DNA of 64,000 bases from contig NZ_JAGJCF010000009.1 of the NCBI RefSeq assembly GCF_017815135.1, forward strand, positions 62,001 to 126,000, written 5' to 3'. A program made the translations under genes and the position numbers. The stretch is from Jiella mangrovi. Its GTDB lineage: Bacteria > Pseudomonadota > Alphaproteobacteria > Rhizobiales > Rhizobiaceae. This document shows positions 9,818 to 19,600 of this stretch, one piece after another (the first letter of the stretch is position 1; each line of letters opens with the position of its first letter). The notes under the pieces are model-generated. The model saw only the letters and a list, made by a program, of their open reading frames with translations, was not told the origin of the DNA and did no database searches.

Positions 9818-10743
9818 CCGGCTTTGTAGCGCTTGCGGACTGGGGCACCACCTCGCTCCGGCTCTGGCTGATCGACGATGAGGGCGCCGTCCTCGCCGAA
9901 CGCCGCAGCACAGAGGGCATGGCGACGGCGACGCGGGAGCCCGGCGGCTTTGCAGGCGTGCTGGATCGCCATCTCGCCGCCCTCGACGCGCCCGCGGATC
10001 TGCCGGTCGTCGCCTGCGGCATGGTCGGGGCGAAGCAGGGCTGGGCCGAGGCGGCCTATGTCGAGACACCGGCCGATCCCTCGACGCTCGCTGCCGGCGC
10101 GATCAGGGTGCCCGAGGCCGCGCGGCCGGTCTTCATTCTGCCCGGCGTCTGCCAGCGCGCGGAGGGACGCTCCGACGTCATGCGCGGCGAGGAGACGCAG
10201 ATCCTCGGTCTCGATTTCGGTGACGATCCCATGAGAGCGGAACGGCAGCTCGTCTGCCTGCCCGGCACCCATTCGAAATGGGTGACGGTGGCAAGGGGGC
10301 GGATCACGGGGTTTTCGACATTCGTGACCGGTGATCTCTTCGCCGCGATCTCCGGCCACACGATCCTCAGCCACTCCATGCCGACCGGCGACAAGACCTT
10401 CGACGAGGCGGCCTTTGTGGCGGCGGCACGGGCCGGCTACGAGCATCCCACGGAAATTTCCAACCGCCTGTTTGCCATCCGGGCCGGCGGGTTGCTGGAG
10501 CCGGCGAGCGCGCCGCATGCAGCCTCGACCCTGTCCGGACTGCTCGTCGCGCTCGAAATCGCGGGCGCGGGCTCACTCTTCGGCCGGCTGGACGGGCAGG
10601 CCATCCGGCTCGTTGCGGCGGGCGCGCTCGCCGCGCGTTATGCGGCGGCCTTTCGCGCTCTCGGCCTCGGCGTTATCGAGGAAGATGGCGAGGCCGCCGT
10701 GCGGCGCGGCCTTTTCGCTGCGGCAAGAAAGATCCTGGCATGA
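9814..10743 (+). CDS. dgoK: 2-dehydro-3-deoxygalactonokinase
   Basis: This is a cytoplasmic sugar-acid kinase of 309 residues that phosphorylates 2-keto-3-deoxygalactonate at the 6 position with ATP. The DgoK family signature appears as ALADWGTTSLRLWLID at the N terminus, and later GEETQILGL, LPGTHSKWV and FSTFVTGDLFA. Start and stop both overlap neighbours by four bases (ATGA), so translation is coupled to the dehydrogenase before it and the aldolase after it. Confidence 0.92.
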   Translation: MTGFVALADWGTTSLRLWLIDDEGAVLAERRSTEGMATATREPGGFAGVLDRHLAALDAPADLPVVACGMVGAKQGWAEAAYVETPADPSTLAAGAIRVPEAARPVFILPGVCQRAEGRSDVMRGEETQILGLDFGDDPMRAERQLVCLPGTHSKWVTVARGRITGFSTFVTGDLFAAISGHTILSHSMPTGDKTFDEAAFVAAARAGYEHPTEISNRLFAIRAGGLLEPASAPHAASTLSGLLVALEIAGAGSLFGRLDGQAIRLVAAGALAARYAAAFRALGLGVIEEDGEAAVRRGLFAAARKILA

Positions 10744-11375
10744 CGAGACGCATTCCCTGGCCGAAGATGAAGCGCGATCTCGTCGCGATCCTGCGCGGGC
10801 TTTCGCCGGCCGATTGCGACGCCGTCGTCTCCGGTCTGATCGAAGCCGGCTTCGAGGCGATCGAGATCCCGCTGAACTCGCCCGATCCGTTCCGTTCGAT
10901 CGAGATGGCGGCAAAACGTGCGCCGCAAACGGTCCTCATCGGCGCCGGCACGGTGCTCGACGTTGCCGCCGTCGACCGTCTTGCCGATTGCGGCGGGCGG
11001 CTTCTGGTCAGCCCGAATGTCGACGGCAGCGTTTTGTCCCGGGCCAACGAGCGGGGCCTCGTGACGATGCCCGGCGTCTTCACCGCGACGGAAGCGCTTG
11101 CCGCGGCGAGCCTCGGCGCGACGGCGCTGAAGTTCTTTCCCGCAAGCGTGCTCGGGCCTTCGGGGATCAGGGCGATCCGCGCGGTGCTGCCGGCTGATCT
11201 TCCCGTCGGCGCCGTCGGCGGTGTCTCGGAAACGGATTTCGAAGCTTATGCCGCGGTCGGCATCCGCCATTTCGGCCTCGGTTCCTCGCTCTACAAGCCG
11301 GGCGACGACGCGGCGGCGGTGAGAGAGCGAGCGGAAGTGGCTGTCACGGCCTACGACGCGGTGTTCGGGCCGTAG
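10740..11375 (+). CDS. dgoA: 2-dehydro-3-deoxy-6-phosphogalactonate aldolase
   Basis: This class I aldolase of 211 residues cleaves KDPGal to pyruvate and glyceraldehyde 3-phosphate. It belongs to the KDPG/KDPGal (Eda-like) family. The Schiff-base lysine is Lys131 in GATALKFFPA, and the catalytic glutamate is Glu42 in FEAIEIPLNSP. It ends the sugar operon and converges with the transaminase on the other strand across seven bases. Galactonolactonase and galactonate dehydratase, the two steps between the dehydrogenase and the kinase, are not encoded in this window. Confidence 0.92.
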   Translation: MTRRIPWPKMKRDLVAILRGLSPADCDAVVSGLIEAGFEAIEIPLNSPDPFRSIEMAAKRAPQTVLIGAGTVLDVAAVDRLADCGGRLLVSPNVDGSVLSRANERGLVTMPGVFTATEALAAASLGATALKFFPASVLGPSGIRAIRAVLPADLPVGAVGGVSETDFEAYAAVGIRHFGLGSSLYKPGDDAAAVRERAEVAVTAYDAVFGP

Positions 11376-11382
11376 ACTTGCC

Positions 11383-12237
11383 TCAGACGGCCGTCTTCAA
11401 CGCCTCATCGATGTAGATTTCGCGCAGCCGCGTGGCGATTTCGCCCGGCCGGCCGTCGCCGATCGTGGTTCCGTCGATCTCGACCACCGGCAGGACGAAG
11501 CTCGAGGCCGAGGTGATGAAGGCCTCGCGGGCGACTTTCGCCTCCTCGACCGTGAACGGCCGTTCTTCCACGGCAAGGCCGCTCTCCGCCGCAAGCCGCA
11601 GGACGGCCTTGCGCGTGATGCCGTGCAGGATCGCATGGTTCAGCGGGCGGGTGATCAGCGTGCCGCCCGCATCGACGATATAGGCGTTGTTGGAGGAGCC
11701 TTCGGTCACGCAGCCATCCTCGACCATCCAGGCGTCGTCGACGCCGCGCCGCTTGGCTTCCATCTTCGCCATCGAGGGATAGAGGAGCTGCACGGTCTTG
11801 ATGTCCCGGCGGGCCCAGCGAAGGTCCGGCACCGTGACGACGCGCAGGCCGGTCTTGGCCGCGGGCTTGTCGCGGAGGGAGGCAGACTGGGTGAAGAGGA
11901 CCAGCGAAGGCTTCGTGTCGTCTGCCGGGAAGAGAAAATCGCGATCGGCGGCGCCGCGTGTCACCTGCATGTAGATCATGCCTTCGACGAGGTCGTTCTT
12001 CTCGACGAGCTGCCGATGGATCGACAGGAGCTTGTCCTCCTGCGCCGGCTCGCGCAGCTCGAGCTCCGCGAGCGAGCGCCGCAACCGCGCCATGTGGCCG
12101 GAAAAGTCGATCAGCTTGCCGTCGAGAACGCCCGTCACCTCGTAGACACCGTCGGCAAACAGGAAGCCGCGATCGAAGATCGACACGACGGCTTCGGTTT
12201 CCGGGCAGAAGACACCGTTCACATAGACCGTCCGCAT
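11383..12237 (-). CDS. dat: D-amino-acid transaminase
   Basis: This PLP-dependent fold-type IV aminotransferase of 284 residues interconverts D-alanine, D-glutamate and the matching keto acids. Visible features are the N-terminal VYVNGVF and FDRGFLFADGVYEV, the PLP lysine Lys147 in RRDIKTVQLLYP, and the cofactor-phosphate region TEGSSNNAYIV. Branched-chain aminotransferases share the fold, but the RGFLFADGVYEV and IKTVQLL patterns favour the D-alanine type. It is monocistronic, convergent with dgoA and divergent from the J-domain gene. Confidence 0.88.
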   Translation of the reverse strand: MRTVYVNGVFCPETEAVVSIFDRGFLFADGVYEVTGVLDGKLIDFSGHMARLRRSLAELELREPAQEDKLLSIHRQLVEKNDLVEGMIYMQVTRGAADRDFLFPADDTKPSLVLFTQSASLRDKPAAKTGLRVVTVPDLRWARRDIKTVQLLYPSMAKMEAKRRGVDDAWMVEDGCVTEGSSNNAYIVDAGGTLITRPLNHAILHGITRKAVLRLAAESGLAVEERPFTVEEAKVAREAFITSASSFVLPVVEIDGTTIGDGRPGEIATRLREIYIDEALKTAV

Positions 12238-12406
12238 CCGAAAAATCCCGCTTTGGCTTCGAGCCGTTCGATTTTTTTGGCGCGTTATAGATCGGGGCCT
12301 TCGCCATGACTATCAGCCGGCCAGAAAAATCCAGTTTTACGAAAGCTTCAGGAGATCGCCCCATTCTGGGCCGATTGCCACCGCGTATCGGGAAGCGCCG
12401 CGTATC

Positions 12407-13003
12407 ATGGTCGACCAGTCGTTCGAGACGATCCTTGAGGGGGTCGCCGCCAGGCACGAAGACAAGAGCTGGCGTTCGGTGCTGAACAGGGCGTCGAACG
12501 GCATGATGTCGGTCATCGGCATGCGAAAGGGCCCGAAGATCGCCGAAACCGTCTCGCGGACGGCAACCGCCCGTGCCGCCTATGAGGAGGATTTCGACGA
12601 CGAGGAAGATTTCTCCGAGTTCGATCCGCCCAAGCCCGAGGCCGCGCAAGCCCGCGACACGCGACAAGAGACGGAGCCGCCGAAGGCTGCGCATTCGGCC
12701 GAACCGGGGAAGGGCCGGCAGGGCTCTGCTGCCCAGGCCGAAGCCGCATACGCCAAAGCCGTGGAAGATGCGCCGGCGCCCGGCGCGCCGACCACCGACC
12801 CTTACGAGATCGCCAGGGAGCTCAACATCCTCACCGCAAGCTCGGTGAAGGATCTCCTCGACGCACGGCGCAATTTTGCCCGCAAGAACCACCCGGACCG
12901 TATGCCGATCCTCTATCGCCCCCAGGCGAACACCCGCATGCAGATCGCCAACCGGCTCATCGACGACGCCATCGCGAAGATGAGCGGGCAGGGCCGTCGC
13001 TGA
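12407..13003 (+). CDS. J-domain-like protein with a C-terminal HPD motif
   Basis: This protein of 198 residues has a short N-terminal region (about 1-50), a low-complexity acidic then Ala/Pro/Glu-rich linker (about 60-130), and a C-terminal helical segment with RRNFARKNHPDRMP. HPD at residues 162-164 is the DnaK-stimulating tripeptide of J-domains. The sequence after it (NTRMQIANRLIDDAI) fits the last J-domain helix. No Gly/Phe region or zinc fingers are present, so this is not DnaJ itself. A co-chaperone role is inference; the client is unknown. Neighbouring genes give no functional hint. Confidence 0.75.
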   Translation: MVDQSFETILEGVAARHEDKSWRSVLNRASNGMMSVIGMRKGPKIAETVSRTATARAAYEEDFDDEEDFSEFDPPKPEAAQARDTRQETEPPKAAHSAEPGKGRQGSAAQAEAAYAKAVEDAPAPGAPTTDPYEIARELNILTASSVKDLLDARRNFARKNHPDRMPILYRPQANTRMQIANRLIDDAIAKMSGQGRR

Positions 13004-13285
13004 AACGCCATCTGCCGGCCGCCGCTGGCTCCAACAGTCCAGTCGTGCCGAGGCCGCGTCAGCTTTGAAAGCCGGCGGGCAATGGCTTGCGCCGTCGCGG
13101 GCCTCCTTGGTAATGCCGATGGACAGTGATTGGCCGCCAGCGGGCGGGCTCATTTTGTTCCATGCGTCGAGGCGTCGTCCTTCGACGATTTCTTTCGAGA
13201 GGGTCCGGTTCGAATCACGGGGTGAATTCTTCCCGTGCTCCCACCGGTGCCGGTGGCATCCAACCGAGGCAGGACCGCCCCGTTC

Positions 13286-14137
13286 ATGACCGACCGCCGA
13301 GCGTTTCGTCCTCCGATCCAAGCCGCAGACGCGGCGCCTGCCCCGAACCTTCAGCGCGCCCGCGGCAAACTCGAACTCAGGGTCAAGCGTCTGGACGGCC
13401 GGACACGGCTCGACGATCTGCATCAGGCCGGATGTCTGAAGCTGAGATTTCCGAAGGTTGCCGGAGCGACCAGCGAGGCCGTGCTGATCAACACCTCGGG
13501 CGGTCTGACCGGCGGCGACCGGCTCGATCAGAGTTTTGCGGTCGGGGCGGGGGCGAGCCTTTCCATCACCACCCAGGCCTGCGAGCGCATCTATCGGGCA
13601 AGTTCCGGCCGCGCCGAGGTGACGACGCGCATCAGTCTCGGCGAGGACGGTTTCCTCGCCTTTCTGCCGCAGGAGACGATCCTCTTCGACGAGGGCGCGC
13701 TCGCCCGCCGGCTGGAGCTGGACGCGCCTGAAAGTGCCGGTTTCGTCCTGTGCGAAAGCGTCATTCTCGGCCGCGAGATGATGGGGGAGACCGTTACGGG
13801 CGGTTCGTTCCGCGAAAGCTGGCGCGTGCGGGTCGGTGGCAGGCTGGTCTTTGCCGACGAGACGCGTCTCTCCGGCGCCATCGCCGAAGAGACGGGATCG
13901 GCCGCTTCGCTTTCCGGCAACCGGGCTTTTGCCACCCTCCTTTGCCGCAACGAGGCGCCCGAAACCCTGATCGAGGGTCTGCGCGAGACGCTCGGCGAGA
14001 ATGGCGGGGCGAGCCTCGTCGACGGCCTGATCGTCGCACGTCTCGTCGCCCCCTCGGGCTATCTTCTCAGAAAGCGTCTCGTTCCCGCTCTCGCGGCACT
14101 GGCAAAGACCGCCGTGCCCCGGATATGGTCGCTCTGA
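13286..14137 (+). CDS. ureD: Urease accessory protein UreD
   Basis: This is an accessory factor for nickel-centre assembly of urease, 283 residues from ATG 13286. The family is recognised by LINTSGGLTGGDRL, ITTQACERIYRA and LPQETILFDEGA. In known systems UreD binds apo-urease together with UreF and UreG. It is followed 27 bases later by ureA, the usual ureDA order, but the remaining urease genes do not follow. The 282 bases upstream contain no convincing gene. Confidence 0.93.
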   Translation: MTDRRAFRPPIQAADAAPAPNLQRARGKLELRVKRLDGRTRLDDLHQAGCLKLRFPKVAGATSEAVLINTSGGLTGGDRLDQSFAVGAGASLSITTQACERIYRASSGRAEVTTRISLGEDGFLAFLPQETILFDEGALARRLELDAPESAGFVLCESVILGREMMGETVTGGSFRESWRVRVGGRLVFADETRLSGAIAEETGSAASLSGNRAFATLLCRNEAPETLIEGLRETLGENGGASLVDGLIVARLVAPSGYLLRKRLVPALAALAKTAVPRIWSL

Positions 14138-14164
14138 CCTTTCGATCATCCTGAGGAAAACCCG

Positions 14165-14467
14165 ATGCAGCTGACACCCCGCGAAAAGGACAAGCTCCTC
14201 GTCTCCATGGCGGCCGTCGTCGCCCGCAAGAGGCTCGAACGCGGCGTCAAGCTGAACCATCCCGAGGCCATCGCTCTCATTACCGACTTCGTCGTCGAGG
14301 GCGCGCGCGACGGGCGGTCCGTCGCCGACCTGATGGAGGCGGGCGCCAAGGTGATCACGCGCGATCAGGTGATGGACGGGATCGCGGAAATGATCCATGA
14401 CGTGCAGATCGAGGCGACCTTTCCGGACGGAACCAAGCTCGTGACGGTGCACGAGCCGATTCGCTGA
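14165..14467 (+). CDS. ureA: Urease subunit gamma
   Basis: This is the smallest structural subunit of urease, 100 residues, the standard length. It is recognised by [24 protein letters not shown] and a C terminus ending [13 protein letters not shown]. It is made from an mRNA shared with ureD. The subunits ureB and ureC and the accessory genes ureE, ureF and ureG are absent from the rest of the window, so the operon is either split over the genome or truncated here. Confidence 0.95.
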   Translation: MQLTPREKDKLLVSMAAVVARKRLERGVKLNHPEAIALITDFVVEGARDGRSVADLMEAGAKVITRDQVMDGIAEMIHDVQIEATFPDGTKLVTVHEPIR

Positions 14468-14520
14468 AACAGCCCGGTCGCTGAAAGAGCCGCTCGACGA
14501 TTCTGCTTGCCGGCGAAATT

Positions 14521-14540
14521 TCTCTGACTTAAGTCAGAGA
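14521..14540. promoter_or_regulatory. Perfect 20-bp palindrome, candidate MarR operator
   Basis: TCTCTGACTT joined to AAGTCAGAGA forms a gapless perfect palindrome ending two bases before the ATG of the MarR-GNAT gene. The size suits a MarR dimer. Occupancy would block the promoter or the start region, so autoregulation is likely. Confidence 0.7.
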
Positions 14541-14542
14541 TC

Positions 14543-15418
14543 ATGTTTCACGACCCCGTCTCCCGCTTCCGTCGTTTCGCCCGCGCCGTCACCGCCGAGG
14601 TCGGCGCGCTGGACAGCTCGTTTCTCGGGCGCGGCAGGCCGCTCGGCGCCGCCCGTGTCCTGAATGCGATCGGCCATGGCAAGCGCGAGGTCGGGGAGAT
14701 CCGCTCCTATCTCGGGCTCGATTCCGGCCTGGTCAGCCGGCTTCTGCGCGGCCTCGGGGATGAGGGTCTCGTTGCGACGAGCCCGGATCGAAGCGACGGC
14801 CGCAAACGGATCGCCACTCTGACGGCGGCCGGCGAGGCGGAGTTCGCCGCCTACGAGGCCCTGGCCAACGAGCGGGCCGAGGCTGCGCTCTCCCGCCATG
14901 CCGATACCGAGGCACTTCTCGCCGCCATGGATCTCGTCGCCTCGGCCTTTGGCCGCGACCGGATCGAGTTTCGCGAGATGGATCCGCGATCGGAGGTCGC
15001 GCGCCATTGCCTCGGGGAATATTACGCCGAACTCGCAAGGCGGATCGAAGGCGGCTTCGACGTGAAGCTTTCCGCCGATCCCGAAGCGGAGACGATGGTG
15101 AGGCCGCGCGGCGCCTTCCTCGTCGCCTTTTCCGACGACATGCCGGTTGGCTGTGTCGGACTGAAGGGGACCTGCAGCGACTATTGCGAGGTGAAGCGGC
15201 TGTGGGTCGAGCCTGCGGCGCGTGGTCTCGGCCTTGCCCGCCGCTTCATGGCGCGGGTTGAGGAGATCGCACGGGACCTTGGCGTGCCGGCGCTGCGGCT
15301 CGACACCAATAAAGCGTTGCCGGAGGCGATCGCCATGTATCGCAAAACCGGCTGGACCGAGATCGAGCGCTTCAACGACGATCCCTATCCGGATCATTTT
15401 TTCGAGAAAAAGTTGTAA
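14543..15418 (+). CDS. MarR-type HTH / GNAT N-acetyltransferase fusion
   Basis: This two-domain protein has 291 residues. Residues about 1-140 are a MarR winged helix (SRFRRFARAVTAEVGALDSS, then GEIRSYLGLDSGLVSRLLRGL, EGLVATSPDRSDGRK). Residues about 150-291 are a GNAT acetyltransferase (CEVKRLWVEPAARGLGLARRFM is the acetyl-CoA motif A region). This architecture is widespread but its acceptor substrates are mostly unknown. The ATG at 14543 follows a perfect palindrome with no room for a normal Shine-Dalgarno, so translation may be leaderless or weakly initiated. It follows ureA in the same direction but has its own control element. Confidence 0.88.
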   Translation: MFHDPVSRFRRFARAVTAEVGALDSSFLGRGRPLGAARVLNAIGHGKREVGEIRSYLGLDSGLVSRLLRGLGDEGLVATSPDRSDGRKRIATLTAAGEAEFAAYEALANERAEAALSRHADTEALLAAMDLVASAFGRDRIEFREMDPRSEVARHCLGEYYAELARRIEGGFDVKLSADPEAETMVRPRGAFLVAFSDDMPVGCVGLKGTCSDYCEVKRLWVEPAARGLGLARRFMARVEEIARDLGVPALRLDTNKALPEAIAMYRKTGWTEIERFNDDPYPDHFFEKKL

Positions 15419-15562
15419 AAAGACGAGTGCTCGTGCTCCTGTGAGGTCGTCGGGTCATGTCGCAGCCAGACCGCCGCGACGGCCCGGCTCGTTTTATTGC
15501 CCTGCCGCAGGAGCACAATTCGTTTCTGCCGCACGGATGAACCGCCGCAGGAGACGAATGCC

Positions 15563-15970
15563 ATGTCGCTCAACCGTTTCGTCGAAGCCCAGGCACCGGT
15601 TTACCGCCGGGCTCTCGCCGAGCTTCAGGCCGGACGGAAGGAGAGCCACTGGATGTGGTTCGTCTTTCCGCAGATCGCCGGGCTGGGATCCTCGCCCATG
15701 GCGCAGCGTTATGCGATCGCGTCGCTCGACGAGGCGAAGGACTATCTGGCCGACGATCTCCTCGGGACGCGGTTGCGGGAGTGCACCGGGGCCGTGCTCG
15801 CCCACTCGGACAAGACGGCTCACGCAATTTTCGGCTCGCCCGACGACATGAAGTTTCATTCTTCCATGACGCTGTTTCACCGTGCCGATCCACGGATCGA
15901 CAGTTTCAGGCAGGCGCTCGACGTTTTTTTCGGCGGCACCGAGGATGACGGGACCATCGCCCGGATCTGA
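15563..15970 (+). CDS. DUF1810 family protein
   Basis: This is a cytoplasmic protein of 135 residues with the family's hallmarks MSLNRFVEAQ, KESHWMWFVFPQIAGLG and HSSMTLFHRA. Function is unknown; distant members have been likened to calpastatin without biochemical support. Start ATG 15563 is preceded by AGGAG at 15549-15553; an upstream in-frame start at 15497 lacks a site. It appears monocistronic. Confidence 0.85.
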   Translation: MSLNRFVEAQAPVYRRALAELQAGRKESHWMWFVFPQIAGLGSSPMAQRYAIASLDEAKDYLADDLLGTRLRECTGAVLAHSDKTAHAIFGSPDDMKFHSSMTLFHRADPRIDSFRQALDVFFGGTEDDGTIARI

Positions 15971-16253
15971 TCGATTGCAGCCTTCGCGTGCATCGACTTT
16001 GCAGCCGCTGATGGAATCGCTGCGTCCGCTCTCCCGCGAGCAAAATCAATGACATTCGTCTGATACTCGTCCGCCGCGACGGGCGGCGAAGCGAACGCAG
16101 GGTCAGGCTTAGGATCGTCTCCGGGGATCGATAAGTTTTAAGAAAGAGTGGCAAGTGAGGCAAATAAAATTCAAAAACTGCACTGGAACGCGTTGAAATT
16201 TCACAAAAAATGATAATACACTACCCTTGGGGCATGAGGAGGCGAGGGCAGGG

Positions 16254-16535
16254 ATGGGTTGGATCGCATCGGCGCTCCCCGCCGTCTTGCTGGTTGCAGG
16301 GGTAGGCATGATTTCTGGTGATGGCGTTCTGATCGAGGGGGTCGAGTGCCCTCGGGTCAGGCTGAGCGACGGGCGGGTGTTCTCTTTGGTGGGAGGCGAC
16401 GCCCGGACGATGCGCTCGTCGATCGGGAGGGCCGTCCGCGTGAGCGGCGAGATCGTCCCGGTCTCGACCTGCATGCAAGGCCTGACCATCCGCCTGGAGA
16501 CCCTTGACTATCTCAAGGACGGAAACGCCGGCTAA
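16254..16535 (+). CDS. Small exported protein of unknown function
   Basis: This protein of 93 residues has an N-terminal hydrophobic signal-like segment (MGWIASALPAVLLVAGVGMISG), then a short beta-rich region with two cysteines (GVECPRVRLSDGRVFSLVGG, then VSTCMQGLTIRLETL). The pattern recalls small OB-fold-like periplasmic domains (DUF5818-like), but this is from memory and weak. ATG 16254 is preceded by GAGGAGG at 16236-16242; TTG 16227 is an upstream alternative. The leader (15971-16253) is more A/T-rich than average. It precedes the secreted protease, but no functional link is shown. Confidence 0.6.
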   Translation: MGWIASALPAVLLVAGVGMISGDGVLIEGVECPRVRLSDGRVFSLVGGDARTMRSSIGRAVRVSGEIVPVSTCMQGLTIRLETLDYLKDGNAG

Positions 16536-16651
16536 ACCCCTGATTATTTGAAATACATGGTGCTTTTGAGAGCCGTTGCCGCCGAGGCGTGACGGTATGT
16601 GAAAATCGCGGTGCCGCATCGAAAACGCGGCGTCATCGGAAGGGTAGGACG

Positions 16652-19600
16652 ATGGTGGATATTGCAGCCGACAGCTCGACGACGGCCTCGATGGCAGTCG
16701 GAGGAACCTTCACCGACCTTCTGGAGGTGCAGGGCGATCACGACTGGATCGCAATTTCGCTGACGGCGGGCCAGAGCTATGCCATCGCGATGGATGGAAC
16801 CGGCTCAGAGCCACTCTATGATCCGCTCGTCAGTCTTTACGACGCAAGCGGCTCGCAAGTTGCAGTTGAAACCGATGATGGCGCGAACTATCATTCGGAA
16901 CTGGTCTACACCGCCAGTGTCTCGGGGACGTTTTACATCGATGCCGGGGCCTGGTTCGACGGACAGAGCGGCGAGTACACCATTTCGGTCGAACTCGAGG
17001 AAGGCATTACCGAGGACGACCAGTGGCATCTGGGCTATCTCGGTGATCTCGAAGCCATCTGGGCGGACTATACAGGCGCCGGGGTGAATGTCGGCGTCTA
17101 TGATGACGGCGTCCAATACACTCATCACGACCTCGACGGAAACTACGATCCGAGCCTGCACGTCGTGGTCGATGGCGAGGTGCTCGATCCGACGCCGGCT
17201 TCGTCGTCCGATGCGCACGGAACCGCCGTCGCCGGTCTGATCGCGGCGGAAAACGACGGTACGGGAACCGTCGGTGTCGCCTATGGCGCGACCCTGACCG
17301 GTGTGAACATCTTCTCCGGCCCGGCCGACATCAACAACAACCTGGATGGCTTCCTGCAGGCGGTCGATCAGTCGGAGAATTTCGACGTCATCAACCATAG
17401 CTGGGGCCACTACCCGCTCTTTTATCTTGTCAACGGCGATCAGGAGACGGTCACCGAATGGTTCGAGGCGGCGGCAGGCGGCCGCGACGGTCTCGGCACC
17501 ATCCAGATGAAGGCCGCCGGCAACGATAATGCCAATTCCAACGGCGAGCTTTCGGCGTCGAGCCGGGTGACCGTATCCGTCGGCGCCTATGACGACACGG
17601 GCGATGCGTCCTGGTATTCCAGCTACGGCGCCAACCTTTTGATTTCATCTCCCTCCAATGGCGGTGTCGAGGGTCTGGCGACCACCGATCTCATCGGTTC
17701 GGACGGCTACGATCCCTCCGACTATACCGACAGCTTCGGCGGCACCTCCGGCGCGACACCCATCGCGACCGGTGTCGTTGCCCTGATGCTGGAGGCCAAT
17801 GACGGCCTCGGCTGGCGCGACGTCCAGAACATTCTCGCCTACTCCGCCCGAAGTGTCGGCTCGGGCGTCGGCGGCGCGCCGACCGGCGACGAAGAGCACG
17901 AGTGGTTCTACAACAATGCCGAGAACTGGAACGGCGGCGGGCTGCACTTTTCCGAGGATTACGGCTTCGGGGCCATCGACGCCTACAACGCCGTGCGCAT
18001 GTCCGAGGTGTGGAGCCTCTTCGGGGAGGCGAAGACGAGCGTCAACGAGGGTGAGTATTCGAGCGGGACCACGACCGGGCAGGCTCTGACCGACAATGGC
18101 GTCAAGGAGATCGACATCACCTTCTCGCCGCCGCCCTTCTCCGTCGAATATGTCGACCTGACCGTCGACGTGACCCACGACAATCTGTCCGAGCTCCTGA
18201 TCGAGCTCGTATCGGCGGAAGGAACGTCGGTCGAGCTGTTCAATGGAGCCCTTGGCGACGCCACCTACCTTTCGGGGCAGCTCAGCTGGACCTTCGGCGC
18301 CAATGCCTTCCGCGGGGAGGACGGCATCGGAACCTGGACCGTCAGGATTACCGACGGTGCGGCCGGCAATACCGGAACCCTGAATTCCTACACCCTGACC
18401 CTCTACGGCATCGACGAGACTCTGACTGCGGGCGCAACGTTCGCCGACGTCTATCATTATACGAACGAGTATTCAGATGTCGCCGGTGTCGGCGGCCATG
18501 CCACCACGGTGACCGACACCGACGGCGGTGCGGACTGGGTCGATGCCGCGGCGGTTTCGAGCGACACCATCATCCAGCTTCGCTCGGCCTATGATTCCTT
18601 CATCAATGGCGTCGCGACGGTTTTCTCCAACATCGAGAACGCCGTGACCGGTGATGGCGACGATACGCTCGTCGGCAGCAATGGCGACAACGTACTCGTC
18701 GGAATGCGCGGCAAGGACGTGCTGGTCGGGCTCGGCGGCAATGACCGGCTGGATGGCGGCGCGGGCGCCGACGAGATGCGCGGCAACACCGGCGACGACA
18801 CCTATGTCGTCGACAACTACGGTGACACGATCACGGAAAACGCCAATGAGGGCATCGATACGGTCGAGAGCGCGCGATCGATCGTGCTCTATTCCTTCGG
18901 CGGCAATCTCGAGAACCTCACCCTGACCGGCGCCGCCGCCGTCAACGGCACCGGCAATGCTCTCGCCAACACCATTCTCGGCAACAGCGCCGCGAATGTC
19001 CTGATGGGGCTTGCCGGGGCGGATATCATGAAGGGGTTCAATGGCGCTGATACGCTGGATGGCGGCAGCGGCGCCGACGCCATGTATGGCGGCCGCGGCA
19101 GCGACAGCTACTATGTCGACAATGCCGGCGACACCATCACCGAGCTCGAAGGCGAGGGCGCGCTGGACCGCGTGTTCTCCTCGATCTCCTTCAAGCTCTA
19201 TACCCAAAGTCAGTATCTCGAGGCGCTGACGCTGACCGGCACCGCCGACATCGACGGCACCGGCAACGCCCGCAACAACACGATCGTCGGCAATTCCGGC
19301 GCCAACGTCCTGAATGGCGGCAACGGCAACGACATTCTGATCGGCAATGCGGGCGACGACATCTTCAACGATCTGTCCGGCGCCGACGCCATGTATGGCG
19401 GCCGCGGCAGCGACACCTATTATGTCGATAATGTCGGCGACACCATCACCGAGCTCAAAGGCGAGGGCGCCCTCGACCAGGTGTTCTCCTCGATCTCCTT
19501 CAAACTCTATACGCAAAGCCAGTACCTGGAGACGCTGACGCTGACCGGCACCGCCGATATCGACGGGATGGGCAACGCCCGCAACAACACGATCACCGGT

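Noticed and set aside
10740-11375. KDPGal aldolase as the missing KDSG aldolase of the sulfoquinovose route
   Set aside because: It is translationally coupled to dgoK and has the KDPG/KDPGal-type catalytic residues; known KDSG aldolases belong to a different, HpaI-like class.
13201-13220. GGTTCGAATC resembling the T-arm of a tRNA
   Set aside because: Flanking bases do not form a proper 5-bp T-stem, and no acceptor, D or anticodon arm fits upstream; chance similarity in a GC-rich spacer.
16193-16217. TTGAAA and GATAAT as promoter of the small exported protein
   Set aside because: The spacer is only 13 bases, too short for a standard sigma-70-type promoter; left unannotated.
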